A stretch of DNA of 5,706 nt. Source: JBBROS01 sp043748985. Lineage in GTDB: Bacteria; Pseudomonadota; Alphaproteobacteria; Acetobacterales; Acetobacteraceae. The notes below the pieces were generated by a model that did no database searches, was not told the DNA's origin, and worked only from the letters and a program-made list of their open reading frames with translations. Location: NCBI GenBank assembly GCA_043748985.1, contig JAYVEG010000078.1, positions 1 to 5,706 on the forward strand, given 5' to 3'. Shown here piece by piece: positions 1-5,706 of this stretch. The position numbers and the translations under genes were made by a program. Position 1 is the first letter of the stretch. Each line of letters opens with the position of its first letter.

Positions 1-188
1 GTCGACATGTGCAGGCCGTCCGCGACCAGGGCGATGGACCCGAAGGCGAGACCGCCGACGATCTCGAGCGCCATCATCGCGCCGCAAAGCCAGATGACGG
101 CCCAGGTCCGCCGCTCCGACTTCTCGTGGAACTCGCCGAGGAAGACGTGGCTGTGGCCGGACGCGGCCGGAATATTTGTGTCGGGCAT
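1..188 (-). CDS. dmeF: DmeF, CDF-family Co/Ni efflux transporter (partial, N-terminal 62 residues)
   Basis: Inner-membrane cation diffusion facilitator that exports divalent metal, chiefly Co(II) and Ni(II), in exchange for protons. Only the N-terminus is in the window; the gene runs off the left edge. The visible residues show a His-containing cytosolic lead (H12, H14, H21), the DmeF-type block HVFLGEFHEKSERRTW (14-29), then the first membrane segment (about 30-56) ending in VADGLHMS, where D57 and H60 belong to the CDF metal-site region. Translation starts at ATG 188-186 behind a perfect AGGAGG (200-195) with a 6-base spacer. The first A of that site is the last base of the dmeR stop codon, so the two genes are translationally linked. 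Family assignment rests on characteristic DmeF wording plus the adjacent dmeR; metal specificity is inferred from the family. Confidence 0.9.
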   Translation of the reverse strand, partial: MPDTNIPAASGHSHVFLGEFHEKSERRTWAVIWLCGAMMALEIVGGLAFGSIALVADGLHMS

Positions 189-194
189 GGTCTG

Positions 195-200
195 CCTCCT
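195..200 (-). promoter_or_regulatory. Shine-Dalgarno site of dmeF overlapping the dmeR stop
   Basis: On the minus strand the junction reads TGAGGAGGCAGACCATG. AGGAGG shares its first base with the dmeR TGA and sits 6 bases before the dmeF ATG. This ties dmeF translation to termination on dmeR. Confidence 0.8.
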
Positions 201-478
201 CACTTCAGGTAGGTGCGGACAACGGCGAGCAGCTGCTCGGCAGCCTCCTCGTCCAGTGCGCCGGGGTGTTTCTCGGGATCGACCAGATGCGTGCGGACAT
301 GGTCCTCGACGACCTCCGCCATCAGGCCGGACATCGCCGCACGCGTGCTGGCCAGCAGGTGCATGACCTTCTCGCATCCAGCCTCGCTGTCGAGCGCGCG
401 CTCGATCGCCTCGACCTGGCCCCGGATGCGCCGCACCCGGGCCAACAGCTTATCTTTCTCGCGGACGGTATGGGTCAT
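200..478 (-). CDS. dmeR: DmeR, RcnR/CsoR-family nickel/cobalt-responsive repressor
   Basis: Small all-helical metal-sensing repressor of 92 residues, the usual RcnR length (about 90). With the ATG at 478-476 the protein begins MTHTVREKDKLL, and the metal ligands known from E. coli RcnR fall at the same positions: H3, C35, H60 and H64. This numbering match decides the start; in-frame GTG codons at 487 and 484 would add MVG- or VG- leaders and displace the N-terminal ligand. A positively charged first helix (K8, K10, R14, R16, R17, R19) fits the DNA-binding face of the family. The gene lies 11 bp upstream of dmeF and just downstream of a 17-bp palindrome. By the known dmeRF logic, metal-free DmeR would repress both genes and Ni or Co would release it. 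Upstream of the ATG there is only a weak ribosome site (GTGGTGGGC). Confidence 0.92.
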   Translation of the reverse strand: MTHTVREKDKLLARVRRIRGQVEAIERALDSEAGCEKVMHLLASTRAAMSGLMAEVVEDHVRTHLVDPEKHPGALDEEAAEQLLAVVRTYLK

Positions 479-492
479 GCCCACCACGTAAG

Positions 493-509
493 ATAGGGGG
501 TGACCCTAT
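493..509. promoter_or_regulatory. Probable DmeR operator palindrome
   Basis: Perfect inverted repeat ATAGGG-N5-CCCTAT with GGTGA between the arms on the plus strand. It ends 14 bp upstream of the dmeR ATG. G/C-tract palindromes flanked by A/T-rich arms are the known operator style of RcnR and DmeR, and a palindromic motif is described upstream of dmeRF in rhizobia. Position and symmetry suggest that DmeR binding here blocks dmeRF transcription. I could not pick a convincing -35/-10 pair around it. Confidence 0.65.
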
Positions 510-542
510 GCAATGCCACGCAACAAGTGACCACTCCGAAAG

Positions 543-557
543 GCACGGTGTCCGTGC
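543..557 (-). terminator. Weak hairpin, possible terminator of the chr operon
   Basis: Perfect 6-bp stem with a 3-base loop; the minus strand reads GCACGGACACCGTGC followed by CTTTCGG. It lies 21 bp beyond the last stop codon of the upstream unit, where a terminator is expected. The T tract is only three bases, so intrinsic termination would be inefficient and the call is tentative. Confidence 0.3.
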
Positions 558-578
558 AGGCTTATGTAGTATGCGCTG

Positions 579-1636
579 TCAGGTGTCGCGGCGCGATCGC
601 GCCAACGCCAGCAGGGCGATCTCTGCGGGAGCCTGGTCCGGGATTGCAAAAACGGAGCTGACGTTGATCTCGCACAATACGAAGGTGTCCTCGTCGGATG
701 CATCCCGCGGCCCATACAGGAAGTCGGCATCCCAGATGATCGGCAAGGACGCGGCGTCTATCTCGAGAAGCTCCATCATCCCGGGGTCCATTCGGCTTCC
801 ATCTTCTTCCGTAACGCCTGGAACTGCCAGGCGGAGGCCGGGTGCATGATGCGCGGCCCCGGCTGTGCGGCATCGGAGTCGGGCCCCTCCGGCGGCGGCT
901 CGATCAATGCCTTTATGAACTGGTGGCCAAACCCGACCACGCGGTCGCCCACCATGTAGCAGCGGACCAATCCGTCGGGCAGCCTCGGCTGGAAAGCCTG
1001 ATCGACGATCACGCCGCCGTCCGCGAAGTAGGGATCGCACCGTCCCAGGAAGTCCTCGAGCCGGACGACCTCGGGCAGGCTTCCGCGCCGTGCTTCCAGG
1101 ACCCGCACGCAGGCCTCGCCGTTGCCTTGCCCGTCCGCGCGCTCAACCTTCCATATCCCCTGGCCTCCGTTGCCACGGTTCCGCTTGATCACGCGTGGCC
1201 CCGTCGTGGCCAGCCGGGTGGGGAACTCCTCCCAGAATACCGATGCGGTCCGGTAGAGGTGGGTGTCGGTGCCCCATCCCAGGTGCCTCGTGCGGTGCAG
1301 GACCTCCTTCACGCCCATCTTCAGGATGACGTCCGGGTGCGCGCTCACCCAAGGGCCGCGCGCGGCGACGTCCCGCAACAGATCGTCGAGCGAGGCGCGG
1401 GTTCTGCCGTCGTCAAGTGGATCCACCCAGACCAGGACGCCGTCGGCTTCGAGCAGCTGAGCCTTCACCTCGTCAGCGAAGGCCTCGTCGTAGACGGCCG
1501 GGGCAGCCCGGATCCCGAAGCGAGCCAGTTCATCGAAGACGCGGTGGAAACGATTGTTCTCGGGCGTCGCTGCCTCGCGCGCGCCACGGTCACCGCGCCA
1601 CACCACCGCGATATCGATCTTCTCGTCTCCGTCCAT
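579..1636 (-). pseudogene. Cj0069-type ATP-grasp protein, split by a one-base frameshift
   Basis: Predicted ATP-grasp ligase-like protein of unknown substrate. The first frame starts at ATG 1636 behind GGAGG (1646-1642, 5-base spacer), encodes 286 residues and stops at TGA 778-776. The reading continues in the next frame from about 779 to the stop at 579 for 66 more residues; joined, the product would be about 352 residues, near the length I recall for Cj0069-family proteins. The first part carries the nucleotide-binding lysine and loop VIKRNRGNGGQGIWKVE (149-165) and VIVDQAFQP (209-217). The second carries WDADFLYG and CEINVSSV, the acidic/Asn metal-binding strand of ATP-grasp enzymes. The truncated first frame would lack that strand and so is expected to be inactive. 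It could be a real pseudogene, a sequencing error in the CCCCGGG run, or two coupled pieces. It is last in the chr operon, 36 bp after the propeller gene. Confidence 0.75.
774..790 (-). other. Frameshift site in the ATP-grasp gene
   Basis: The minus strand reads TGG ACC CCG GGA TGA in the first frame and CCC GGG ATG ATG in the second. Restoring one G to the CCCCGGG run (786-780) would give W-T-P-G-M-M-E-L-L without interruption. The stop TGA (778-776) is embedded in ATGATG, so ribosomes finishing the first frame could in principle restart at 779 or 776. A homopolymer indel is the simplest explanation. Confidence 0.7.
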
Positions 1637-1654
1637 TCGAACCTCCGTGTACAG

Positions 1655-1672
1655 ACTGCCATCGCGGGCAGT
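1655..1672. repeat. Short inverted repeat between the propeller and ATP-grasp genes
   Basis: ACTGCC-ATCGCG-GGCAGT, a perfect 6-bp stem with a 6-base loop. It begins directly after the stop codon of the propeller gene and lies just upstream of the GGAGG of the next gene. No T tract follows, so it is not a classical terminator. It could be an mRNA hairpin that tunes expression of the last gene, or chance. Confidence 0.35.
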
Positions 1673-2728
1673 TCAGCTTGCAGGACGGAACACGAGCAGG
1701 GCCGCGTCTGACCCGAACAGCCCCGCTCTCGCTGCGACGAACAGCAGATCCAGCTCGGGCACGTAGAGCGAGGTGCGGGCACCGGAGTGCGTCGGGATGC
1801 GGGCCGTTGGGCGGGTGCCGGCTGCATCGCTCTGGAACACCTCGACCATTCCCTCCCCGCAACTGACGTAGATCCGCTTGCGCGCGGCGTCGAAGAACAC
1901 GTCGTCGGCGTCGCCGCACGCGGGTAGGCTAACCTTCATCTCCCCGCTTCGTGCATCCAGCAAGACCAGCCGGGCTGGGTTGCGGAAGACCGTCGCAATC
2001 ATGCCCCTCACGGCGTCGATCGCCATGGGGAAGTTCCCGCGTAAGCCCGTTGGAACAGGCCAGCCCGAAATCTGCCTGCCCGTCGGGACGTCCACGACGA
2101 CGATCAGGGCCGCATCGGGCAAGTTGACGTAGGCCCGGCCCGTCGCCGGGTCGAACTGGAAACCCTCGGGATGAGCAGGAAGCTTCATGTCGCCGACCCG
2201 CGACCGGGTTACCGGGTCGAGGACTGCGAGGCCGCCGTTGCCATAGCCGACCAGAAGCCTGCCCGTCGCCGCATCGAGCCGGATGTTGTCGGCATCGCTG
2301 CCCAGCGGGATGACGCCCGCCGGGGCGAGATCCTGGCCGCGAAACAGACGTACCGATCCATCCCCGGCGCTGGCCACCGCGAGAAGGTCGGCATCCGGGG
2401 AGTAGCCCACCCCCTGTGGGTCCTTCAGCCCAGAGATGCGGTGGATGGCCTTACCGGACGCGATGTCGACGACGTCCACGCTGCCGTTGCCCAGCTCCGC
2501 CACGAACAGGTGCCCGCGGCGCAGGTCGACAGCCATGTGGTCGATGCGCCCGGACACGCCCGGCAGCGCGATGGTCCGCTCCAGCACCAGGAGTGGGTTG
2601 GCCGCCGCGGCCTTGGTGCCTGGCGCGACGACTGCCGGGATGCAGCATGCCACGGCGAGCAAGACCCGGAAGACGGAATAGCGGCCATCCCGAGAATGCC
2701 GCCCTTCGCCGGGGACCGGTGCGGCCAT
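1673..2728 (-). CDS. Exported YncE/YVTN-type beta-propeller protein
   Basis: Predicted secreted protein of 351 residues with a seven-bladed-propeller style repeat; molecular function unknown. Residues 1-43 look like a signal peptide: a basic lead, a hydrophobic stretch (about 19-36) and small residues KAAAA before the mature N-P. The rest is a chain of short beta-strand repeats of the type 'D-x-x-G-x-L-F/Y-V-x-x-x-x-x-x-V-x-V-V-D', for example 68-89, 151-171, 192-213, 253-263 and 279-298. There is no catalytic signature, so a binding or scaffold role in the periplasm is the best guess. The start at 2728 is 7 bp after the SOD stop and has no evident Shine-Dalgarno, which implies translational coupling to the SOD gene. 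Cys pairs C28/C29 fall inside the signal segment; mature cysteines are C271 and C290. Operon membership suggests a link to chromate stress, but this is inference. Confidence 0.8.
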   Translation of the reverse strand: MAAPVPGEGRHSRDGRYSVFRVLLAVACCIPAVVAPGTKAAAANPLLVLERTIALPGVSGRIDHMAVDLRRGHLFVAELGNGSVDVVDIASGKAIHRISGLKDPQGVGYSPDADLLAVASAGDGSVRLFRGQDLAPAGVIPLGSDADNIRLDAATGRLLVGYGNGGLAVLDPVTRSRVGDMKLPAHPEGFQFDPATGRAYVNLPDAALIVVVDVPTGRQISGWPVPTGLRGNFPMAIDAVRGMIATVFRNPARLVLLDARSGEMKVSLPACGDADDVFFDAARKRIYVSCGEGMVEVFQSDAAGTRPTARIPTHSGARTSLYVPELDLLFVAARAGLFGSDAALLVFRPAS

Positions 2729-2735
2729 GGCGCGG

Positions 2736-3458
2736 CTACGCGCGGGCCAGCTGTTCGTAAAGGCGGTCGGCGTTCTGCCAACGGATCACCTTCATGAAAG
2801 TATCGATGTAGCTCGCGGCCTTGGCTCCAAAATCCATCTGATAAGCGTGCTCATACATGTCCATCGCCAGGATCGGCGTGCCGCCCGCCAAGGTGGTCGT
2901 GTGGTCGACGGCCCAGGCGTTCACCAGGCGCTTGTCACGGGGGCTCCAGGTCAGAAGCACCCAGCCCGAGCCGCCGCCTTCCGCGCGACCCATGGCGGTG
3001 AACTGCGAACGCCAGCGCTCGATGCTGCCGAAATCCCGCGCGATGGCTTCCGCCAGGGCGGCGCCCGGACGGCTCTCGTCGCCCAATCCGGCGAAGAACA
3101 GCTCATGCAGGATCATAGAGTTGCTGGCGATCAGCTCCTCGCGCTTCAGGCCGTTCACCAGGAAGCCGGGCGCCTTCTCGTAATCCATCGTCGCGAGCTG
3201 ATCGGCGATGCTGTTCAGCCGCTTCACGGCGCCGACGTAGTTGTTCTCGTAGTGGCTGACGATGATCTTCTCGCTCATGCCCTGGATCTTCTGGGGATCG
3301 AGCGGCAGAGGCTTGATCTGGTATGGCGGCAGCTTCGCAGGCGCGGACGGGGTGCTCTGCGCCGAGGTGGGTCCGGCGGTCAGGCCTGCCGCGAGCACTG
3401 CGCCAGCCGCCATACCGACACCAGTGTTGAAGAGGGCGCGGCGATCGAGATCGGTCAT
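2736..3458 (-). CDS. Tat-exported Fe/Mn superoxide dismutase, ChrC-like
   Basis: Superoxide dismutase of the Fe/Mn family, 240 residues, converting superoxide to hydrogen peroxide and oxygen. The start is ATG 3458-3456 behind CGGAG (3470-3466) with a 7-base spacer; longer starts would run deep into chrA. Residues 1-33 form a twin-arginine-type signal, DRRALFN then a hydrophobic run and T-S-A before Q34, so the enzyme should act in the periplasm. All four metal ligands are present: H69, H118, D200 and H204 (DMYEHAY). Second-shell residues depart from E. coli SodB: by alignment H30 becomes N73, Y34 becomes A77, and Q69 becomes S114, while H186 lies where MnSOD has its water-binding Gln146. Metal preference therefore cannot be assigned. 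SOD homologues called ChrC occur in the chr clusters of Ochrobactrum and Cupriavidus, matching the position directly after chrA (29-bp gap). Confidence 0.92.
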   Translation of the reverse strand: MTDLDRRALFNTGVGMAAGAVLAAGLTAGPTSAQSTPSAPAKLPPYQIKPLPLDPQKIQGMSEKIIVSHYENNYVGAVKRLNSIADQLATMDYEKAPGFLVNGLKREELIASNSMILHELFFAGLGDESRPGAALAEAIARDFGSIERWRSQFTAMGRAEGGGSGWVLLTWSPRDKRLVNAWAVDHTTTLAGGTPILAMDMYEHAYQMDFGAKAASYIDTFMKVIRWQNADRLYEQLARA

Positions 3459-3465
3459 TTCAGAA

Positions 3466-3470
3466 CTCCG
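3466..3470 (-). promoter_or_regulatory. Shine-Dalgarno site that fixes the SOD start
   Basis: CGGAG on the minus strand, 7 bases before ATG 3458. It lies in the 29-bp gap after chrA and supports this start over upstream in-frame candidates, the longest of which (3611) would overlap chrA by 124 bp. Confidence 0.7.
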
Positions 3471-3487
3471 GCGAGGAAGGTTGCGGT

Positions 3488-4912
3488 TCAGACGGCGCCC
3501 ACGAGATGGAGGAGGACACTCCCTGCGGCGCAGGCGAGCAGGGTCGGAATCATCCCGGCCTTGAAGCGGAAGATCGCAATGACCGCCGCGGCCGATAGCG
3601 CCAGCGCCCATGGGTCGAGGCTGGCCAGGACCGGGGCGTCGAAGGACAGCCCCGCCGCGCGGACCGTGACGGCGTCACGGAACCAGGTGTGCAGGGCAAA
3701 CCACACGGCCAGGTTCAGGATGACGCCAACCACGGCGGCGGTGATGGCGGACATCGCGCCGCTCAGTGCCTTGTTGCCCCGCAGCCCCTCGATGAACGGC
3801 GCGCCAAGGAAAATCCACAGGAAGCACGGCGTGAACGTCACCCAGGTCGTGAGCAGGCCGCCCAGCGTTCCGGCCAACATTGGGGGGAGGGCGCCCGGGT
3901 CGCGGTAGGCCGCCATGAAGCCGACGCACTGCGTCACCATGATGAGCGGTCCCGGCGTTGTCTCGGCCATCCCAAGGCCGTCCAGCATCTCGCCGGGACG
4001 CAGCCAGTGATAGTTCTCGACCGCCTGCTGCGCGACATAGGCCAGGACGGCGTAGGCGCCGCCGAAGGTCACGACGGCCATTTCGCTGAAGAACAGCGCG
4101 ATCCGGCTGAATGTCGCGTCCGTCCCCAGCGCCCCGACCACGGCGCCCACGGGCACGAGCCAGAGCAGCAGCCAGACCGTGGCAGCGCGCCGGGCCGTCG
4201 CCACGGTCGCCCGCGCATGCTCCGGCTGCCCTTCGCCGAGCAGGCTGTCGGCGTCGGCCAAGGCGTTCTTGGCTGCCTTGCCGTGCCCGCCGCCGACCTG
4301 GAACATCGTGGAGCCGGCCCGCGTGCCGAACCAGCCGAGTAGTCCGGCCGTCAGGATGATCGCCGGGAACGGCACGCCGAGAAAGAAGATGCCGATGAAG
4401 GCCGCGGCGGCGACGCCGATCATCGCTTTGTTCCGGAGCGCCCGCCCGCCGACGCGCACCACGGCCTGGAGGACGACCGCCAGGACCGCCGCCTTGAGGC
4501 CGAAGAACAGGGCGGCCACGGCGCCGACGTGACCCAATCCCGCATAGACATAGCTGAGCGCCATGATGCAGAGCACGCCCGGCAGCACGAACAGTCCCCC
4601 GGCCATGATGCCGCCCCGGGTGCCGTGCATCAGCCAGCCGATATAGATCGCGAGCTGCTGCGCTTCCGGCCCGGGCAGCAGCGTGCAGTAGCTGAGCGCG
4701 TGCAGGAACCGCGCCTCGCCGATCCACCGCTTCTCGTCCACCACAATGCGGTGCATGACCGCGATTTGGCCCGCCGGGCCGCCGAACGACAGGGCGGCGA
4801 CACGGAGCCACACCCGGAACGCCTCACGCATCGTCACACCGTGACCGGCTTGTCGCGACAGCGGAGCGGGGCCGGACAGGCCCGCCCCCTCGGGGAGGGA
4901 GGCGCCGCTCAT
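3488..4912 (-). CDS. chrA: ChrA, chromate ion transporter (long-chain, two-domain)
   Basis: Inner-membrane chromate efflux protein of the CHR superfamily, 474 residues, giving resistance by pumping chromate out of the cytoplasm. It has the duplicated long-chain form. The N-half carries FGGPAGQIAVM (43-53) and LLPGPEAQQLA (78-88); the C-half carries the matching FGGAYAVLAYV (283-293) and ETTPGPLIM (317-325). About ten hydrophobic segments are seen, with a hydrophilic link at about 198-243 between the halves. The start at 4912 gives an ATGA overlap with the stop of the rhodanese-ChrB gene, a typical coupled junction. An internal ATG at 4831 begins right at the conserved core (MREAFRVWLRVAALSFGG), so the first 27 residues, rich in Gly and Pro, may be non-essential. 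An open frame continues upstream to 5470 but only as a shadow of the preceding gene. Confidence 0.96.
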   Translation of the reverse strand: MSGASLPEGAGLSGPAPLSRQAGHGVTMREAFRVWLRVAALSFGGPAGQIAVMHRIVVDEKRWIGEARFLHALSYCTLLPGPEAQQLAIYIGWLMHGTRGGIMAGGLFVLPGVLCIMALSYVYAGLGHVGAVAALFFGLKAAVLAVVLQAVVRVGGRALRNKAMIGVAAAAFIGIFFLGVPFPAIILTAGLLGWFGTRAGSTMFQVGGGHGKAAKNALADADSLLGEGQPEHARATVATARRAATVWLLLWLVPVGAVVGALGTDATFSRIALFFSEMAVVTFGGAYAVLAYVAQQAVENYHWLRPGEMLDGLGMAETTPGPLIMVTQCVGFMAAYRDPGALPPMLAGTLGGLLTTWVTFTPCFLWIFLGAPFIEGLRGNKALSGAMSAITAAVVGVILNLAVWFALHTWFRDAVTVRAAGLSFDAPVLASLDPWALALSAAAVIAIFRFKAGMIPTLLACAAGSVLLHLVGAV

Positions 4913-5706
4913 CGTGCAGGAACCTTGAGCGCGGGTCGGATGGGCTTGGGCGGGGCCGCGGCGGGCCAGTTGTGCGACTCCTCGGTCGCGTCCCGGCACC
5001 AGCGGTAGAACGCGTCGTAAAGCGCCAACCCGGCCCCGAGCTGAACCAGGTCGTCGGAGTGCATCCGGGACAAGCCCAGGGAGGCGGCCAGCAGACCCGG
5101 CGCCTCGGGCGCGAGATCGGGGCGTGCAGTGTCGGCCCCGCGCACGATCAGCGCCAGGCGGTCGAGCGGTGCGGTATGCAGGCCGAACTCGTCGAGCATC
5201 GCGTCGAACGTGCAGCCCTCGCCCCGGTGACTCCAGAACACGCCCTCGATGTCGAACGGGGTCGCGCCGAAGCGGTCGGCGACGGCTTCGACCTCGGACG
5301 GGGTGACGAACAGGAAGACCGCTGCCGGGTCGACGAAACGACGGATCAGCCAGGGGCAGGCGATCCGGTCGACCTTTGGCCGGGCACGCGTGACCCATAC
5401 GGTGCGGCCGCGCGCGTCCCGTGGCGGTACCCTGTCCGGTTTGACGAGCGGTAGCGCGGCGTCGCGCCAAGCCTCCAAGCCACCTTCAAGGCTTTCCGCA
5501 GGAGCACCCTCGTGGCGCAGCCATGCCGCGGTCCCCTGGCTGAGCTTCAGCCCGCGCTGGCATACAATGACGGCAGGCCGGCCGGCGAATTCGGGCGCCC
5601 ATTCCGATCCCTTGCGGAAATCGCGGCGCACCGCCCCGGGCAACGACCTGGGGTCGGCATCGAAGTCCTCGTCGATGCGGACATCGACGATGGCCGGTGA
5701 CTCCGG
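4909..5706 (-). CDS. Rhodanese-ChrB fusion, sulfurtransferase/chromate resistance protein (5' end missing)
   Basis: Two-domain protein; 265 residues are visible and the start lies beyond the right edge. Numbering from the first visible residue, 1-90 is a rhodanese domain: the PAIVDVRIDEDF strand and the active-site loop IVCQRGLKLSQG with catalytic C49, then the closing LEGGLEAWRDAALPL. Residues 102-240 are a ChrB domain, with VWVTRARPKVDRIACPWLIRRFVDP, VFWSHRGEGCTFDAM and the HSDD segment. A TTG at 5643 is an internal Leu codon, not the start, because the rhodanese fold continues upstream of it without a stop. Classical ChrB has a regulator-like N-terminal region; here a rhodanese replaces it, recalling separate ChrE (rhodanese-type) and ChrB proteins of Cupriavidus. 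A sulfur-relay or redox role in chromate handling is inferred. Its TGA overlaps the chrA ATG. Confidence 0.9.
   Translation of the reverse strand, partial: PESPAIVDVRIDEDFDADPRSLPGAVRRDFRKGSEWAPEFAGRPAVIVCQRGLKLSQGTAAWLRHEGAPAESLEGGLEAWRDAALPLVKPDRVPPRDARGRTVWVTRARPKVDRIACPWLIRRFVDPAAVFLFVTPSEVEAVADRFGATPFDIEGVFWSHRGEGCTFDAMLDEFGLHTAPLDRLALIVRGADTARPDLAPEAPGLLAASLGLSRMHSDDLVQLGAGLALYDAFYRWCRDATEESHNWPAAAPPKPIRPALKVPAR

Larger units (their letters stand above)
479..578 (-). promoter_or_regulatory. Intergenic control region between the ATP-grasp gene and dmeR
   Basis: The only non-coding stretch of notable size, 100 bp. Reading leftwards, it holds a short hairpin (557-543) just after the ATP-grasp stop, then the palindrome at 509-493 and a weak ribosome site before dmeR. 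It probably holds the dmeRF promoter, because dmeRF is expected to have its own metal-controlled transcription start. No -10/-35 pair is clear enough to place. Confidence 0.5.

Noticed and set aside
1..6. GTCGAC (SalI site) at the exact window start
   Set aside because: It falls inside a continuous dmeF reading frame that matches the family, so it is coding sequence and not a cloning junction.
526..535. Small palindrome AGTGACCACT
   Set aside because: Only 4-bp arms; frequent by chance and not positioned relative to a clear promoter.
842..1711. Plus-strand open frame (289 codons)
   Set aside because: Antisense to the ATP-grasp gene, which has clear family motifs and a good ribosome site; the plus-strand product resembles nothing known.
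2628..2674. Lipoprotein signal (lipobox) in the propeller protein around C28
   Set aside because: The -3 residue is Ala instead of Leu and the hydrophobic stretch continues past the Cys; an ordinary signal peptide with AAA cleavage fits better.
2736..3611. N-terminally extended SOD start
   Set aside because: It would overlap chrA by 124 bp and hide the twin-arginine signal behind 51 residues with no family similarity; the CGGAG site supports 3458.
2727..3908. Long plus-strand open frame (393 codons)
   Set aside because: It lies antisense to the propeller start, the SOD and the end of chrA; its translation has no recognisable domain and is rich in Arg/Ala as expected for a GC-rich shadow frame.
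3488..5470. Extended chrA frame of 660 codons
   Set aside because: Residues before 4912 are the off-frame reading of the rhodanese-ChrB gene; the ATGA junction and the CHR-family length support a start at 4912.
4909..5643. TTG at 5643 as the start of the rhodanese-ChrB gene
   Set aside because: The frame stays open to the window edge and the upstream residues form the first strand of the rhodanese domain.

Overview
This is a GC-rich, tightly packed bacterial segment in which every supported gene lies on the minus strand, so it reads from right (5706) to left (1). The base composition, the dmeR-dmeF pair and the style of the chromate genes suggest an alphaproteobacterium (Rhizobiales or Rhodospirillales type). 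The genus cannot be fixed from this sequence. No transposase, integrase, tRNA, rRNA or CRISPR array is visible.

Layout in transcription order. (1) 5706-4909: a rhodanese domain fused to a ChrB domain, 5' end cut by the window edge. (2) 4912-3488: chrA, a two-half chromate transporter whose ATG overlaps the previous stop as ATGA. (3) 3458-2736: an Fe/Mn superoxide dismutase with a predicted twin-arginine signal, in the position and family of ChrC of known chr clusters. (4) 2728-1673: an exported YncE/YVTN-type beta-propeller, 7 bp after the SOD. (5) 1636-579: a Cj0069-type ATP-grasp protein, split by a one-base frameshift at about 780-786. Gaps of -4, 29, 7 and 36 bp argue that these five form one operon, whose promoter is beyond the right edge. 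(6) 578-479: the only intergenic stretch of note, with a weak hairpin and a palindrome that looks like the DmeR operator. (7) 478-200: dmeR, a nickel/cobalt-sensing RcnR/CsoR-family repressor. (8) 188-1: the start of dmeF, a cation-diffusion-facilitator Co/Ni exporter, cut by the left edge.

Working model: the first unit protects against chromate. ChrA handles chromate at the inner membrane, the rhodanese-ChrB fusion supplies a sulfur-transfer or sensing step, and the exported SOD deals with superoxide arising from Cr(VI) reduction. The propeller and the ATP-grasp protein are less explained additions. Their presence in the same operon is the most interesting aspect of the window. The second unit, dmeRF, is a separately controlled Co/Ni efflux system, so the whole segment reads as a metal-resistance island.
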